IMG/VR virus record: IMGVR_UViG_3300001533_002237
Span: 30,309-94,308 of that record
Origin: a virus
Length of the DNA: 64,000 bases
Reading direction: 5' to 3' (one strand)
Positions 1 to 9,630 of this stretch are shown here, in pieces. The position numbers and the translations under genes were made by a program. How positions within the stretch are numbered: the stretch's first letter is position 1; each line of letters opens with the position of its first letter. The notes beneath the pieces were generated by a model. It was not told where the DNA came from and did no database searches. It saw nothing but the letters and a program-made list of their open reading frames with translations.

Positions 1-2
1 GT

Positions 3-344
3 GGGGTATGTAAAAAATATCTTGTTAATGAAATTTCATGTCATGGTATATCAGAAAAAAAATATATCGAACATTTAATTAATGAAAATAAAAATCTTCC
101 CGAAAATTGTTCTTATGTATTAACCCCCTTTGGAACGTATTATCCTGATTTTAAATATGACGATAAATATATTGAAATTAAATCGACATATACTTATGAT
201 GTATTATATGGTTTAAAAAAAAGTAGATGGACAAAAAAATATGACACAACTCAATTAAAAAAAATAAAATGGGTTAATGAAAATATAATGCCTATTGAAT
301 TAATTGTTGTTGATAAAAATAATTTTATTTCAAATAAAATATAA
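3..344 (+). CDS. PD-(D/E)XK homing-type endonuclease, C-terminal part (5' end outside window)
   Basis: The frame is open from the left edge to the TAA at 342-344, about 113 codons. It contains a Pro-Asp pair in a YYPDF context followed about nine residues later by Y-I-E-I-K-S, the spacing of a PD-(D/E)XK nuclease core, and ends in a strand rich in Ile/Val as Vsr-like nucleases do. Similar small nucleases sit at 8840 and 52643. It ends four bases before the GTG of the next gene, so it looks like a mobile nuclease inserted next to a tail gene. Which subfamily it belongs to cannot be told without its N-terminus. Confidence 0.6.
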   Translation, partial: GVCKKYLVNEISCHGISEKKYIEHLINENKNLPENCSYVLTPFGTYYPDFKYDDKYIEIKSTYTYDVLYGLKKSRWTKKYDTTQLKKIKWVNENIMPIELIVVDKNNFISNKI

Positions 345-348
345 TAAA

Positions 349-1254
349 GTGAGCATTGGAACCTATGGTATAACAAGACCTTCGGATGTAAGCATTAATG
401 ATATTGATGTTTATTATAGCTATACGCCTAATAGAGAAACAATTAATGATAATATAATTAAATTAGATTCAAACGAGATTTTATCTGAAAATTATTTACC
501 TGAAGACGAACAGATTGTAGGTAATGAAAATCTTTTAGAAGGTCTTTATAACCTAAGACTTCCTGCTTCAGTTTTTGGACAATTAGGTATATATACAATT
601 TATCTTAAACCAAAAACAATTACATTAACTATTCAAAATTGTAGTGTGTTATCATCATTACCTAGTGTTAAAGGAATTGTTATTGATAGTAATGATTTAC
701 CTTCAGCATTAAGAGAGAATAATTCATTACAGGGTTATAGAATTGAATATATCGATACTATAACAAATAATAAAATAAGAAATCGTGCTCGTTATATAGT
801 AACATCAAACAAGGTTGTTCCTGTTAATGAAAATGTTGGAAATACAAATCAATTAGCAACAAGATATAGATTTGATGATAGTGGTTCTTTAATATTTTTA
901 CAAGTCACACCAAGTAGTTCTAGTGATGTTAAACCAAATTCATCACCACCAATTGGAACATCTGACCAAACAATAATTATATCAAATACATTTTTTTCAC
1001 CATTAGTTATTGAAGTTGAAATGGTTAAAAATACAATTGATACACTTACTAATTATGTTGCTGGTGAAATGGTTAAAGATGTTGATAATGGTATTTTAAC
1101 ATATTATGATGAAAACAGGATTATAACCAGACAATTTAATATTTATGAAATTAAAGACGATGTTGGTGATGTTCCATTATATGAAGTTAAAGAAAAAAGA
1201 ACTAATATTGATGAAAATCAAAATTTTGATTCGGTTATCAGTGATGTTCAATAA
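349..1254 (+). CDS. Hypothetical virion (baseplate/tail) protein
   Basis: About 301 residues, starting at GTG 349; in-frame sequence upstream overlaps the preceding nuclease and does not look like protein. The product is rich in Asn, Ser, Thr and Ile with beta-type alternation and a Ser-rich linker (SSSSDV near residue 200). No enzyme motif is seen. Position at the head of the tail operon, with a strong terminator directly downstream, makes a baseplate or tail role likely by context only. The exact family is not recognised. The GTG start and the mobile gene abutting it suggest that the original 5' end may have been altered by the insertion. Confidence 0.6.
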   Translation: MSIGTYGITRPSDVSINDIDVYYSYTPNRETINDNIIKLDSNEILSENYLPEDEQIVGNENLLEGLYNLRLPASVFGQLGIYTIYLKPKTITLTIQNCSVLSSLPSVKGIVIDSNDLPSALRENNSLQGYRIEYIDTITNNKIRNRARYIVTSNKVVPVNENVGNTNQLATRYRFDDSGSLIFLQVTPSSSSDVKPNSSPPIGTSDQTIIISNTFFSPLVIEVEMVKNTIDTLTNYVAGEMVKDVDNGILTYYDENRIITRQFNIYEIKDDVGDVPLYEVKEKRTNIDENQNFDSVISDVQ

Positions 1255-1273
1255 TAATTTAATAATTACAATG

Positions 1274-1307
1274 AAAACCCAATTTAATAATTGGGTTTTT
1301 TCTTTTT
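1274..1307 (+). terminator. Rho-independent terminator
   Basis: An 11-bp perfect stem (AAAACCCAATT / AATTGGGTTTT, loop TAAT) is followed by a T-rich tail. It separates the 349-1254 gene from the GTATTTATA promoter of the next gene. Confidence 0.85.
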
Positions 1308-1310
1308 ATC

Positions 1311-1319
1311 GTATTTATA
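1311..1319 (+). promoter_or_regulatory. Putative late phage promoter element GTATTTATA
   Basis: The GTATTTATA motif lies 14 bp before the GTG start at 1334 and directly behind a terminator. The same 9-mer recurs before 5877, 19850, 21654, 23076, 27399 and 28642, and on the minus strand at 32423. Confidence 0.55.
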
Positions 1320-1333
1320 GTAAATCGTAAATT

Positions 1334-4300
1334 GTGGCTAAAGTAAAAGTAGTAAAAACAGGTCTTAATTATAATCTAAATGGTCAGTCTTTTAATGACA
1401 CACCATCGAACACAATATTTTCTTTTGGGAAATTTTTTGTTACAACAAATTTTGATAATAAAGTTAATATTGATTATAGTAATACTTTAAGTTCATTTGT
1501 TCGTCCAGTTACATTAAATAGTATGGGTGTTTCAGAAAAACAATCTGAAATAATTCAAAAATATGATACTAATGTTGTTTTAAATCTTGATAAATCAGAT
1601 TTAAATACATTTGTTAGATATGGTTCAGCATATGAATTTATTAGAAAATCAATACAAAATATAATTTTAGCCTATCCCGGTTCATTATTCATTAATTCAC
1701 AATTAGAAGATGTTGATACATTTAACAATCTTACATATGATAATATATCAGATACATCAATATTCTATATTCCAACATCAAATATATCAAATACTTTTGG
1801 TTTAGTTTATAATTTAGGTAATACCAGTACACCTGATGATAATAAATTGAAAAATTTAAATGATTCATATAATGAATATGTAATTTGGTCTAGTCTTGAA
1901 TCAACAACATTTAAAATTATTGGTTTTACTGGAAATACTGATAAAAGTACTGCAAATTATAATATAGGATTACCTAAATCAAATTATTTAAGATTAGAAG
2001 TTGAAGGAAATCCATTTAAATTATTAACATCTGGTAGTAGTGGTATTGTTGATTATCATATTAGACCAAATAATGTTAATTTTGAAGAATTTCGTGCTGA
2101 ACTCAGTTCATATGAACAAAATATTGTTTCTAATAGAAATAATAAAGGTTTTCAATTCAAATTAAAAGACCCTACATTACTTGAAGACGGAAAAATTATT
2201 TATAGTGATTCTGATATTGTTTGGGCAACCAGTGATGGATATAATATTGATGTTAATACACCATCATATCAGAGATTTTTAGATGTTGTATTAACTATTG
2301 GTGCTAAATATGATAAAATAAAAACAGATTTAATTGCAAGATTTTTAACACCTTCTTCACTTAAAACATATGATATTACTGAAGAAGGTAAAATAAGTAA
2401 ATTATTAAGAATATATGGTGCTGAATTCGACCAATTAAGACAATTTATCGATTCATTAGTTAATATCAATAAAGTAACATATGATAAATTAAATAATGCT
2501 CCTGACCAAATTATAAAAAATATGGCAAATACTTTCGGTTGGGAATATTTTTCATTAGTGAATGAAAGTGAATTAATTGATGGATTTCTAACCATTGATG
2601 ATATTGAAAGAAATTTAAATGATAATATTTTACCAGCAGAAATCGATGTTGAGTTATGGAGAAGAATTTTAAATAATACAAGTTATTTTTGGAAATCTAA
2701 AGGTACTCGTCAAGCAATTAAATCAATGTTTTTATTAATCGGAATTCCAGAACCATTTATTAATATTACAGAATACGTATATACTGTTGATGGAAAAATC
2801 AACCCAAATACTGTAGAATTAAATCAAGACGATTTTCCTTCAAATTCTCTACCATATGATACTGAAGGATATCCTATTGCACCATTAGAAACTAATGATT
2901 TTTATTTTCAATTATCTGGTGACAGTGATAGCGGTCAAGCATATCTTGATGTATTTCGTATGGCTGGATTTAATCTTAGACAAACACCAGATAATAAAAA
3001 ATTATGGATACAGACAGGTACAACAACAAGGGTTCATTATAGTACACCACAATATTATCAAGAAGATAGTAGACTTGTAATTAATACTAAAGAAGTTGAT
3101 ATTGCATTAGACACTGCACGTGGAATTGAATATGATGTATATAAATATATTCAAAAAGATTTTGAAGTAAATAGTAGTGGTTATACTCTGCCTTATTCAT
3201 ATGTTAATATATCATCAATACCGAATGTTGGAAACACATTTACATTACCATATAACATTGATGAAATCCAAGGTGATTTTGAAGTAAGATATAATGGTAT
3301 ATTATTAAATGCTCCTTCAATATCAGGTACAAGTTCAAGTACAGATGCTGATTACAGTGTTTCAGGAAATCAATTTACGATTCCCGAACTTAGTGGTGGA
3401 ATACGTTCTACCGATGTGATTCAAGCAACATTAATAAGTACTGGTGATACTAATGGTGTTGCTGTTAGTGGAATTACTGTTGATTATATTGTAACTAGAG
3501 TTAATGCTAAATTAAATGGAACATATGTACCACTACCAAGTTTTCCACGTGGTGATGTTCAATTAATAATAAATGGAATTGCACTTACTAAAGGCACTTC
3601 TCAATTTACTGCTGATTATATTTTAGACCCAACAAATTCAACTGGTGGAACAAATCAAATAATAATTCAAAATCCCGATGTAATTGCATATCTAAATGAA
3701 AATCCAGAAATTCAAATTTCCTATGTTGAAGTACAAGGAAGTAATGATATTAATTTAAGAAGTGAAATTATTAGAGTTGATAGTTTTAGTACAGGTAAAA
3801 TATATTTTAATAATAGTGCAAATAAATATGTTTATAAACTTAATTATAAAGTAAATAATGCTAGTGAAATAAAAATGTTAATTAATGGAATTGCTTTAGA
3901 ACCTTTAAAAGATTATAATATTAATGTACAAAATAAATATGAAATATTCTTACCTAAAGGAATTAGATATGGTACTGTAATTAGTACGTATTATCTTGTT
4001 GGGGGTGCTGGTGCATTTAATCCAGTAATAAATGATGTTTTTGGTCTTGGTGATATAAGTAAATTATCATTTCTTGAATTCCTTGAATTAGTTCAGAGAA
4101 AAATGATTAATGTAAGAAATAGAAAAACTATTACAGATTTTAAAGGTGGATGGTATCCAACAGTTTTAAAACTTTATGAAACATATCTAAAAAGAGCATT
4201 ATTAGCTGATGATAATCCATTACAATCAAATGGTTATACATTTCAAAACCTATACCCGTTTTTAATTAAATATAATGCATTTTTTCAAAGATTCATAGAC

Positions 4301-5827
4301 CAATTATTGGCTGCAACAATTATCCTTAAAAAAAGTGGCTTATTAATTAGAAATAGTTTATTTACAAGACAAAAACATTGGTATAAAAGAGGCGTTAATG
4401 TCGCAAGTGGTACAACAAATTATGATATGAGAGGTAATGCATTGCTTCAATATTTTGGTGATGATGGAAGTACTTTTGAAATTCTTCAAGATACTTTACC
4501 ACCTCCACCACCTGAACCACCACAATTATATGTTGAAACAACAACAGGTATTTTAGGTAGTATCATTACTGGTGGTAAAAATATTATTGGTTATGATATA
4601 TTAACTTCATATGGTATTGAATATAAGAAAAAATCTAGTAGTCAATGGATTAAGATTAAAAATATTGGTTCTCTTAATAATAATAGTTTTTCAATAACAA
4701 TTCCTGATAGTGTGTTGGATTATGATACACAATATAATTATAGAGCATTTATTGTATTGAATGAATTTAGTTATTTTGGTAATATGAAAACTATTACAAC
4801 TGAACCAGCACCATTACCATCTCCATCAGTTAAAACAACGACAGGTACTGCTGGAATTAATTCTATTATTAATACTGGTGGTGAAAATATCATTAGATAT
4901 TCAGATATTCAATATTATGGAATGCAATATAAAAAATCAACTAATACTACTTGGATATTAAGTCCTAATCCTCCAACATCTGGAAGTTTAAGTGTTAATA
5001 ATTATAGAAAAACAATTAGTGGATTAGACCCTAGCACAACATATAATTATCGTGCTCGTATTGTTGTTGATGGTGTTGCATATACTGGTAGTATTAAACA
5101 AATAACAACAAAAAGTTTAATGACATCTGAACCAACAGTAATTACTAATTGTATTGGTATTATTAGAGTAACAAAAACAAGTATTGTTGTTCCAAATAAT
5201 AAACTAATGATAACAGGTGGTGAATCAACAAGTGAATATGGTACATTATATTCACAGTGGTCAAGTTTTTCAAAAGATGATTTAAGTTCATCTTGTGTTT
5301 TTAATGCAGGTAGTATTACTGGTGGTACGACATGGAATAATACAATTAGTGGATTATCACCAAATACCACATATTATTTTAAAGCATATGCAATAAATAG
5401 TGTTGGTGTTGGTGTTGGTTCAACTTGTAATGCTAAAACTAATGCATTAGATCATCCACCAATACCAGAAGACGAAAATTATATTCGACTTGATTTAGAA
5501 TGGGTTGATGGTACATATAATGATAGTAATGATGGTATGGGTGGTTATGTTAAATTGTATGAAGGAACAACAGAAACTTTTGTAAAGAATATACCTGAAC
5601 CAAGTTATCAACATACAATGTGTTTTAATAATCTTGATGAAAACTCTACATATGGAGTTTGTTTAGATAGTGTTGTAGCAATAATTAACAATGGTGCTGA
5701 TCAAGTTGCAGATATTTGTTGGTATTGTTGGGATGACGAATCAAATTATAGTACTAGTTTATCAATCCCAAATATTGATGGTGGTAGTATTAGTAAATTT
5801 TGTGTGGAAGTGAAACTTAGTGGTTAA
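1334..5827 (+). CDS. Large baseplate/tail protein with C-terminal Fn3-like repeats
   Basis: 1497 residues from GTG 1334. The first ~1050 residues are a long mixed structural region; around residues 910-1040 a helical, Trp/Lys-rich segment resembles large baseplate-associated proteins. A Pro-rich linker (PPPPPEPP, about 1055-1063) leads into three tandem beta-sandwich repeats starting near 1065, 1164 and 1266, each with a TTTG-type opening, a Y-G-x-x-Y/L strand and a closing Y-x-(Y/F)-(R/K)-A strand typical of fibronectin III/Ig-like folds. A last domain (about 1375-1497) differs. Fn3-like domains on virion proteins usually face outward and bind surface glycans; that role is inferred. The size, the tail-gene neighbours and a dedicated late-type promoter support a virion protein. 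Confidence 0.75.
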   Translation: MAKVKVVKTGLNYNLNGQSFNDTPSNTIFSFGKFFVTTNFDNKVNIDYSNTLSSFVRPVTLNSMGVSEKQSEIIQKYDTNVVLNLDKSDLNTFVRYGSAYEFIRKSIQNIILAYPGSLFINSQLEDVDTFNNLTYDNISDTSIFYIPTSNISNTFGLVYNLGNTSTPDDNKLKNLNDSYNEYVIWSSLESTTFKIIGFTGNTDKSTANYNIGLPKSNYLRLEVEGNPFKLLTSGSSGIVDYHIRPNNVNFEEFRAELSSYEQNIVSNRNNKGFQFKLKDPTLLEDGKIIYSDSDIVWATSDGYNIDVNTPSYQRFLDVVLTIGAKYDKIKTDLIARFLTPSSLKTYDITEEGKISKLLRIYGAEFDQLRQFIDSLVNINKVTYDKLNNAPDQIIKNMANTFGWEYFSLVNESELIDGFLTIDDIERNLNDNILPAEIDVELWRRILNNTSYFWKSKGTRQAIKSMFLLIGIPEPFINITEYVYTVDGKINPNTVELNQDDFPSNSLPYDTEGYPIAPLETNDFYFQLSGDSDSGQAYLDVFRMAGFNLRQTPDNKKLWIQTGTTTRVHYSTPQYYQEDSRLVINTKEVDIALDTARGIEYDVYKYIQKDFEVNSSGYTLPYSYVNISSIPNVGNTFTLPYNIDEIQGDFEVRYNGILLNAPSISGTSSSTDADYSVSGNQFTIPELSGGIRSTDVIQATLISTGDTNGVAVSGITVDYIVTRVNAKLNGTYVPLPSFPRGDVQLIINGIALTKGTSQFTADYILDPTNSTGGTNQIIIQNPDVIAYLNENPEIQISYVEVQGSNDINLRSEIIRVDSFSTGKIYFNNSANKYVYKLNYKVNNASEIKMLINGIALEPLKDYNINVQNKYEIFLPKGIRYGTVISTYYLVGGAGAFNPVINDVFGLGDISKLSFLEFLELVQRKMINVRNRKTITDFKGGWYPTVLKLYETYLKRALLADDNPLQSNGYTFQNLYPFLIKYNAFFQRFIDQLLAATIILKKSGLLIRNSLFTRQKHWYKRGVNVASGTTNYDMRGNALLQYFGDDGSTFEILQDTLPPPPPEPPQLYVETTTGILGSIITGGKNIIGYDILTSYGIEYKKKSSSQWIKIKNIGSLNNNSFSITIPDSVLDYDTQYNYRAFIVLNEFSYFGNMKTITTEPAPLPSPSVKTTTGTAGINSIINTGGENIIRYSDIQYYGMQYKKSTNTTWILSPNPPTSGSLSVNNYRKTISGLDPSTTYNYRARIVVDGVAYTGSIKQITTKSLMTSEPTVITNCIGIIRVTKTSIVVPNNKLMITGGESTSEYGTLYSQWSSFSKDDLSSSCVFNAGSITGGTTWNNTISGLSPNTTYYFKAYAINSVGVGVGSTCNAKTNALDHPPIPEDENYIRLDLEWVDGTYNDSNDGMGGYVKLYEGTTETFVKNIPEPSYQHTMCFNNLDENSTYGVCLDSVVAIINNGADQVADICWYCWDDESNYSTSLSIPNIDGGSISKFCVEVKLSG

Positions 5828-5852
5828 CAATAATATTAAAATAAAATTAATT

Positions 5853-5861
5853 GTATTTATA
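5853..5861 (+). promoter_or_regulatory. Putative late phage promoter element GTATTTATA
   Basis: The motif is followed by a TAAAAAGAAA tract and ends 15 bp before ATG 5877. The same extended context, GTATTTATATAAAAAGAAA, is found again before 21654. Confidence 0.6.
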
Positions 5862-5876
5862 TAAAAAGAAAATTAA

Positions 5877-7145
5877 ATGGCATTTATTGAGAAAAAAAAT
5901 CCGATTGTAATGAATATTAAATTAACTTCTAAAGGTAGAGAATTATTATCTGGGGGTAATTTAGATTTCAAATATTTTGCTATTGGTGATAGTGAAGTTG
6001 ATTATGAATTTAATGCTAAAGTTAATGCTATTGATGAAGAATATAGTGCATTTGATTCAAGTATATTAAGAGCAGCAGATAAAAATCCTAGTTTAATATC
6101 GTTTATACCTAGAAATATAAGTGGTGACTCATATAATGAATTAACATCAGTACCAGTAGCAAAATATGTTGTTGAAAATCAAGTAGAGTCCTTGGGATTT
6201 TTTAGTGATAACAATACTAAATTTATTGTTGATAGTAATCATGTAAAACAACCAGATTGTATAATTGATATTAAAATTCCTGATGGTGGTAATGTTATTT
6301 ATCTAAAAAAGGGAAGTTTGTATGGTAGAAGTAGAGAAGAACCTGCTGTTGGTGACATATTATTTGTAAAGTGGTCGTATAATAAAAATACAACAGAATT
6401 TACAGTTAATAAAAATGAACCAAGACCACATTTATTTTATAAAATAACTAAAATAATATCTGGTATATTAGCAAATAATAATGTTGCTGTTGAAGTTGAT
6501 AGAGACATACCTGATTTTGATGGATATTCATCAGGTAAATATGCTGGTGCAATGATATTATATAATGAACTCACATTTAGTGGTGATACAATATTAAATA
6601 TGTCATCTACTGATTATCTTGATGAAAGTGTTATTAATTTTCTTGAAAATAGTCAGTGTCCAACAATTGTTTTTCCATATTGGAATATGTCAATTATTTA
6701 TACTGAAGAAATTGCTGGTGTACAGGCAGGAAATTTAAAATATACACAATTTAAAAATAGAAAATTTGGTGGATTTATATCTTATATCCAAAATCAAGCA
6801 CCTATACTAAAAAAATTAGGTATTATACACTATACAAATAATAGTTCTGCTAATGTTTATGGTGAAGGATTTTTACATAATACACCAACGCTTGATATTC
6901 CAACAATAATGTGGCATAAATCAAGTACAAAAACATTAGGTACAACATTATCTGCAAATGGTGGTCAGCAATTATTAACTGGTCTTAATATTTATTATTA
7001 TGATTTAGCTGATGATAATGGTTTTGTTGTTGGAAAAATATTTCCAGATTTAAAAATATTTGTGATTGAAGACCAAGAATTATTATTTGCAATGTCATAT
7101 AAATCAAATAGGTCTTGGACTATTCCAAATTATAATATAGTATAA
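5877..7145 (+). CDS. Tail-collar/tail-fibre-like structural protein
   Basis: 422 residues. The N-terminus (NIKLTSKGRELLSGG followed by FKYFAIGDSEV) resembles the start of phage tail-collar fibre proteins, where a conserved LT-x-x-G...G-x-G-D segment sits in the N-terminal attachment domain. The rest is beta-rich with several Gly/Asn turns and no enzyme motif. It is 12 bases upstream of the next gene and shares its promoter at 5853, so both are probably made together as tail-tip or fibre subunits. The family match is by N-terminal pattern only. Confidence 0.65.
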   Translation: MAFIEKKNPIVMNIKLTSKGRELLSGGNLDFKYFAIGDSEVDYEFNAKVNAIDEEYSAFDSSILRAADKNPSLISFIPRNISGDSYNELTSVPVAKYVVENQVESLGFFSDNNTKFIVDSNHVKQPDCIIDIKIPDGGNVIYLKKGSLYGRSREEPAVGDILFVKWSYNKNTTEFTVNKNEPRPHLFYKITKIISGILANNNVAVEVDRDIPDFDGYSSGKYAGAMILYNELTFSGDTILNMSSTDYLDESVINFLENSQCPTIVFPYWNMSIIYTEEIAGVQAGNLKYTQFKNRKFGGFISYIQNQAPILKKLGIIHYTNNSSANVYGEGFLHNTPTLDIPTIMWHKSSTKTLGTTLSANGGQQLLTGLNIYYYDLADDNGFVVGKIFPDLKIFVIEDQELLFAMSYKSNRSWTIPNYNIV

Positions 7146-7157
7146 AAAATTAAAATA

Positions 7158-7910
7158 ATGAGTGGAAATACAGCATTTATAACATACGTCTTAATACCTA
7201 ATGGTTTACAAACAACAGGTAATTATAGTCAAGCAATTCATTGTAATTATATAAAAAAAATTGATTTAGGTTCAGCAGACCCTTATGTTCAAGAAATTAG
7301 ATTTAATTTTCCGAATAAAAATGATTTTAAGTTTCTTGCTAAAGATACGATTGTAACAAATACTCTTGGAACAGGTTTTACTGCAAACAAAATACATGCA
7401 ATTGTACAAATTGTCGATAACGCACCATTTACAAGTTATGATGATGTAAAACCAGACCCAATAAAATGGAAACAATTTGATGTTACTAACCAAGTAAGTG
7501 GTTATACAACAGGTAATACATTCTTTTTAACACCTGATAATATCACAAGTACTGTATTTAAAGTATCATTATTATCATATACTAATTCATCAATATTTAT
7601 TCCATATAATCTTGATTATTTAGATTATAGTAATAATGAATTACCTTTTGGTGAAGAAACATATTTTTTTGGTAATGTTTCTTCAGGCATTAAAGCCGAT
7701 GTTTATACTACAGATATTAATATTAATTTACCATTAAATGAATTTAATTCCAGTACAAATAAAACTTGGGATGGGGATGAAACTGTCTATATTAGTGAAA
7801 TTGGAATTTATGATAGTAACAAAAACCTTGTTGCAATAGGTAAATTAAATGACCCTGTTGCTAAAGATGGAACTATTGCTAGAACAATAGTATTTGCATT
7901 AGACTTCTAA
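7158..7910 (+). CDS. Tail fibre/baseplate-associated protein
   Basis: 250 residues. The C-terminal part contains YISEIGIYDSNKNLVAIGKL, a pattern seen in many phage tail-fibre and baseplate proteins (a strand pair reading 'EIGIYD...G.L.AIGKL'). The N-terminal part is beta-rich. It follows the 5877-7145 gene closely with no promoter between them. Its exact virion position cannot be told. Confidence 0.65.
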   Translation: MSGNTAFITYVLIPNGLQTTGNYSQAIHCNYIKKIDLGSADPYVQEIRFNFPNKNDFKFLAKDTIVTNTLGTGFTANKIHAIVQIVDNAPFTSYDDVKPDPIKWKQFDVTNQVSGYTTGNTFFLTPDNITSTVFKVSLLSYTNSSIFIPYNLDYLDYSNNELPFGEETYFFGNVSSGIKADVYTTDININLPLNEFNSSTNKTWDGDETVYISEIGIYDSNKNLVAIGKLNDPVAKDGTIARTIVFALDF

Positions 7911-7965
7911 ATTTAATTTATTTTTAATAAAAACATAAAAATATATAATTTTTTATAAAATCTTA

Positions 7966-7974
7966 GTATTTATT
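7966..7974 (+). promoter_or_regulatory. Variant late promoter element GTATTTATT
   Basis: A one-base variant of the GTATTTATA motif, 30 bp before ATG 8005. The spacing is longer than at most other sites, so this is weaker. Confidence 0.35.
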
Positions 7975-8004
7975 ATAAATTATGAAATAAAAATTTAAAT
8001 AAAT

Positions 8005-8208
8005 ATGAAAGAAATATTTACGCTCGATAAAATAAAACCAAAATCGGTTATTATTGATGGTAATTTACATAATAAATTTAAGATATTATGTAAAGGAAAA
8101 AGTTTGAAAATTGGTGGTGTTATTGAAGATTTAATTAATCTATATATTAACAATCCAAGAAGAATTCAAGAATTAATTGAAGAATTTAAAGAAAATAAAT
8201 ATAAATAA
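8005..8208 (+). CDS. Small putative ribbon-helix-helix protein
   Basis: 67 residues, Lys-rich. A short strand (KPKSVIIDGNLHNKFK) followed by two helices (GGVIEDLINLYINNPRRIQELI) has the layout of a ribbon-helix-helix DNA-binding protein. It ends three bases before the RuvC-like gene, so it may be its co-expressed regulator. The fold assignment is a guess from pattern. Confidence 0.45.
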   Translation: MKEIFTLDKIKPKSVIIDGNLHNKFKILCKGKSLKIGGVIEDLINLYINNPRRIQELIEEFKENKYK

Positions 8209-8211
8209 ATT

Positions 8212-8838
8212 ATGGAAAATTATATTTGGTCGTTAGATATCAGCACAACAAATATTGGAATGGCATTATGGGATAGTAATGGTAAACTAATTGAACTTAA
8301 ACATCTTGAATTAAAAACAGATAAAAATACACCTGTTGAAAACAGAGACATTTATAAAGCTGAAGTTTTTAGAAAATATGTTTATGAGTATCAGAAAAGA
8401 GTGTTAGATGAATTAAATGGTGTTATTATTGAAACTATTGTTGAAGAACCTTTAGGTGGTAGTAATAATCAAAACACAGTATCATTATTATTTGGATTTA
8501 ATGGTATGTGTAGATATATATTATATACGATATTTAACACATATCCAATAAAAATTAGTGTTTATGAATCACGTAAAATATTTTGTGATGAATTAGTTAA
8601 GATTTCTAATACTAGAAACAGAAAAACAGGTGAAATTGAAAGAAAAGAAACATTATCATTTCCACCAGAATATCGGAAAGAAAAAAAATTGTATATCTGG
8701 AAAAAAGTTTGTAAATTAGAACCCCAAATTGAATGGTTTTATAAAAAAGATGGTAAACCTAAAGATATGTGCTATGACTTAAGTGACAGCTATTGTGTAG
8801 GTTATGCTGGTCTAAAAAGTATGGGTATAATAAAATAA
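8212..8838 (+). CDS. RuvC-like Holliday-junction resolvase / RNase H-fold nuclease
   Basis: 208 residues. The N-terminal strand WSLDISTTNIG carries the first catalytic Asp of the RuvC/RNase H fold, IVEEPL near residue 80 supplies the second acidic position, and a C-terminal D-L-S-D-S segment (about residue 190) matches the last Asp pair. Poxvirus- and phage-type RuvC proteins have this arrangement and size. Expected role: cutting branched DNA in replication and before packaging. It sits in a replication/recombination block with small nucleases, phosphoesterase and primase downstream. Confidence 0.75.
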   Translation: MENYIWSLDISTTNIGMALWDSNGKLIELKHLELKTDKNTPVENRDIYKAEVFRKYVYEYQKRVLDELNGVIIETIVEEPLGGSNNQNTVSLLFGFNGMCRYILYTIFNTYPIKISVYESRKIFCDELVKISNTRNRKTGEIERKETLSFPPEYRKEKKLYIWKKVCKLEPQIEWFYKKDGKPKDMCYDLSDSYCVGYAGLKSMGIIK

Positions 8839-8839
8839 T

Positions 8840-9247
8840 ATGGGAAAAAGAATTTATAATTTAGAATACTTCAAAAATTGGGCAATTTCTAAAGGTGAAA
8901 GAATAGTTACATATATTTTAACTACAAATTGTATTCAATTTGAAAGACAGAAAAAATTTAATGATTGTCTTGGGAAAAAACAAAAACTATTATTTGATTT
9001 TTATTTGCCAGAACATAACATTTTAATTGAATATGATGGTGAACAACATTTTAAACCTAAATCATTTTATCGTTGTTCAATTGAAACAGCAAAAAAATCG
9101 TTTAATGAATTAAAAAGAAACGACATAATAAAAAATGAGTATTGTAAGAAAAATAATATTACTTTAATTAGAATTCCATATACAATAAAAAATATTAACA
9201 AGTATTTGTTGAATAAATTAAATGGTATAATGGAATTAGTTTATTAG
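8840..9247 (+). CDS. Small Vsr/DUF559-like endonuclease
   Basis: 135 residues. The core reads LLFDFYLPEHNILIEYDGEQ, then KRNDIIKNEYCKKNN and LIRIPY: the D...E-x-D/Q layout and helix-strand ending of Vsr-like nucleases and related homing endonucleases. It begins two bases after the RuvC-like gene, typical of a freestanding mobile nuclease. The C-terminal module of the split gene at 52643-53604 has the same pattern (IIEYDG, KNEYC, IRIKY). Confidence 0.7.
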   Translation: MGKRIYNLEYFKNWAISKGERIVTYILTTNCIQFERQKKFNDCLGKKQKLLFDFYLPEHNILIEYDGEQHFKPKSFYRCSIETAKKSFNELKRNDIIKNEYCKKNNITLIRIPYTIKNINKYLLNKLNGIMELVY

Positions 9248-9248
9248 A

Positions 9249-9557
9249 ATGAAATACGTATATTTAATTCAATCATTAGAAAATAGTTACTATAAAATTG
9301 GTGTATCTAAACATCCAAAGAAGAGGATTAAAGAACTTCAAACAGGAAATTCATCAGAATTAAAATTAGTTGAATCATATGAATTTGAACATGCACACAT
9401 GATAGAGAAGACATTTCATAATAAACTTATTTATTTAAAAAAAGAAGGTGAATGGTTTAATTTATCATTAATTAATGAACTAAATTTTATTGATGAGTGT
9501 AAGAAAATTGAAAATAATATCATTTTATTGAAAGAAAATGGCAATGTATTTATGTAA
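9249..9557 (+). CDS. T5orf172/MUG113-type GIY-YIG-related nuclease
   Basis: 102 residues. The start YVYLIQSLENSYYKIGVSK-x-PKKRIKELQTGN is the diagnostic opening of the T5orf172/MUG113 branch of the GIY-YIG fold, with Y-V-Y replacing GIY and Y-K-I-G replacing YIG; Arg follows in KKRIKEL and a Glu in HMIEKTFHNK. The size is right for the isolated domain. Two bases after the previous nuclease, it forms a pair of compact mobile nucleases. Confidence 0.75.
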   Translation: MKYVYLIQSLENSYYKIGVSKHPKKRIKELQTGNSSELKLVESYEFEHAHMIEKTFHNKLIYLKKEGEWFNLSLINELNFIDECKKIENNIILLKENGNVFM

Positions 9558-9561
9558 ACTC

Positions 9562-9592
9562 TTGTATATTTGATATATTTACCATATTTTTG
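9562..9592 (+). promoter_or_regulatory. Bacteroidota-type promoter
   Basis: TTG at 9562-9564, then 20 bases, then TATTTTTG at 9585-9592, which fits the Bacteroidota -33 TTG / -7 TAnnTTTG arrangement. It lies about 39 bp before ATG 9631. Confidence 0.55.
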
Positions 9593-9630
9593 ATAAATAT
9601 ATTAAAATTATTTTATTTAAAGATAAAAAT

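Noticed and set aside
1311-1319. T4-type late promoter TATAAATA on the coding strand
   Set aside because: The coding strand reads GTATTTATA; TATAAATA occurs only on the opposite strand, so direct equivalence with T4 is not supported.
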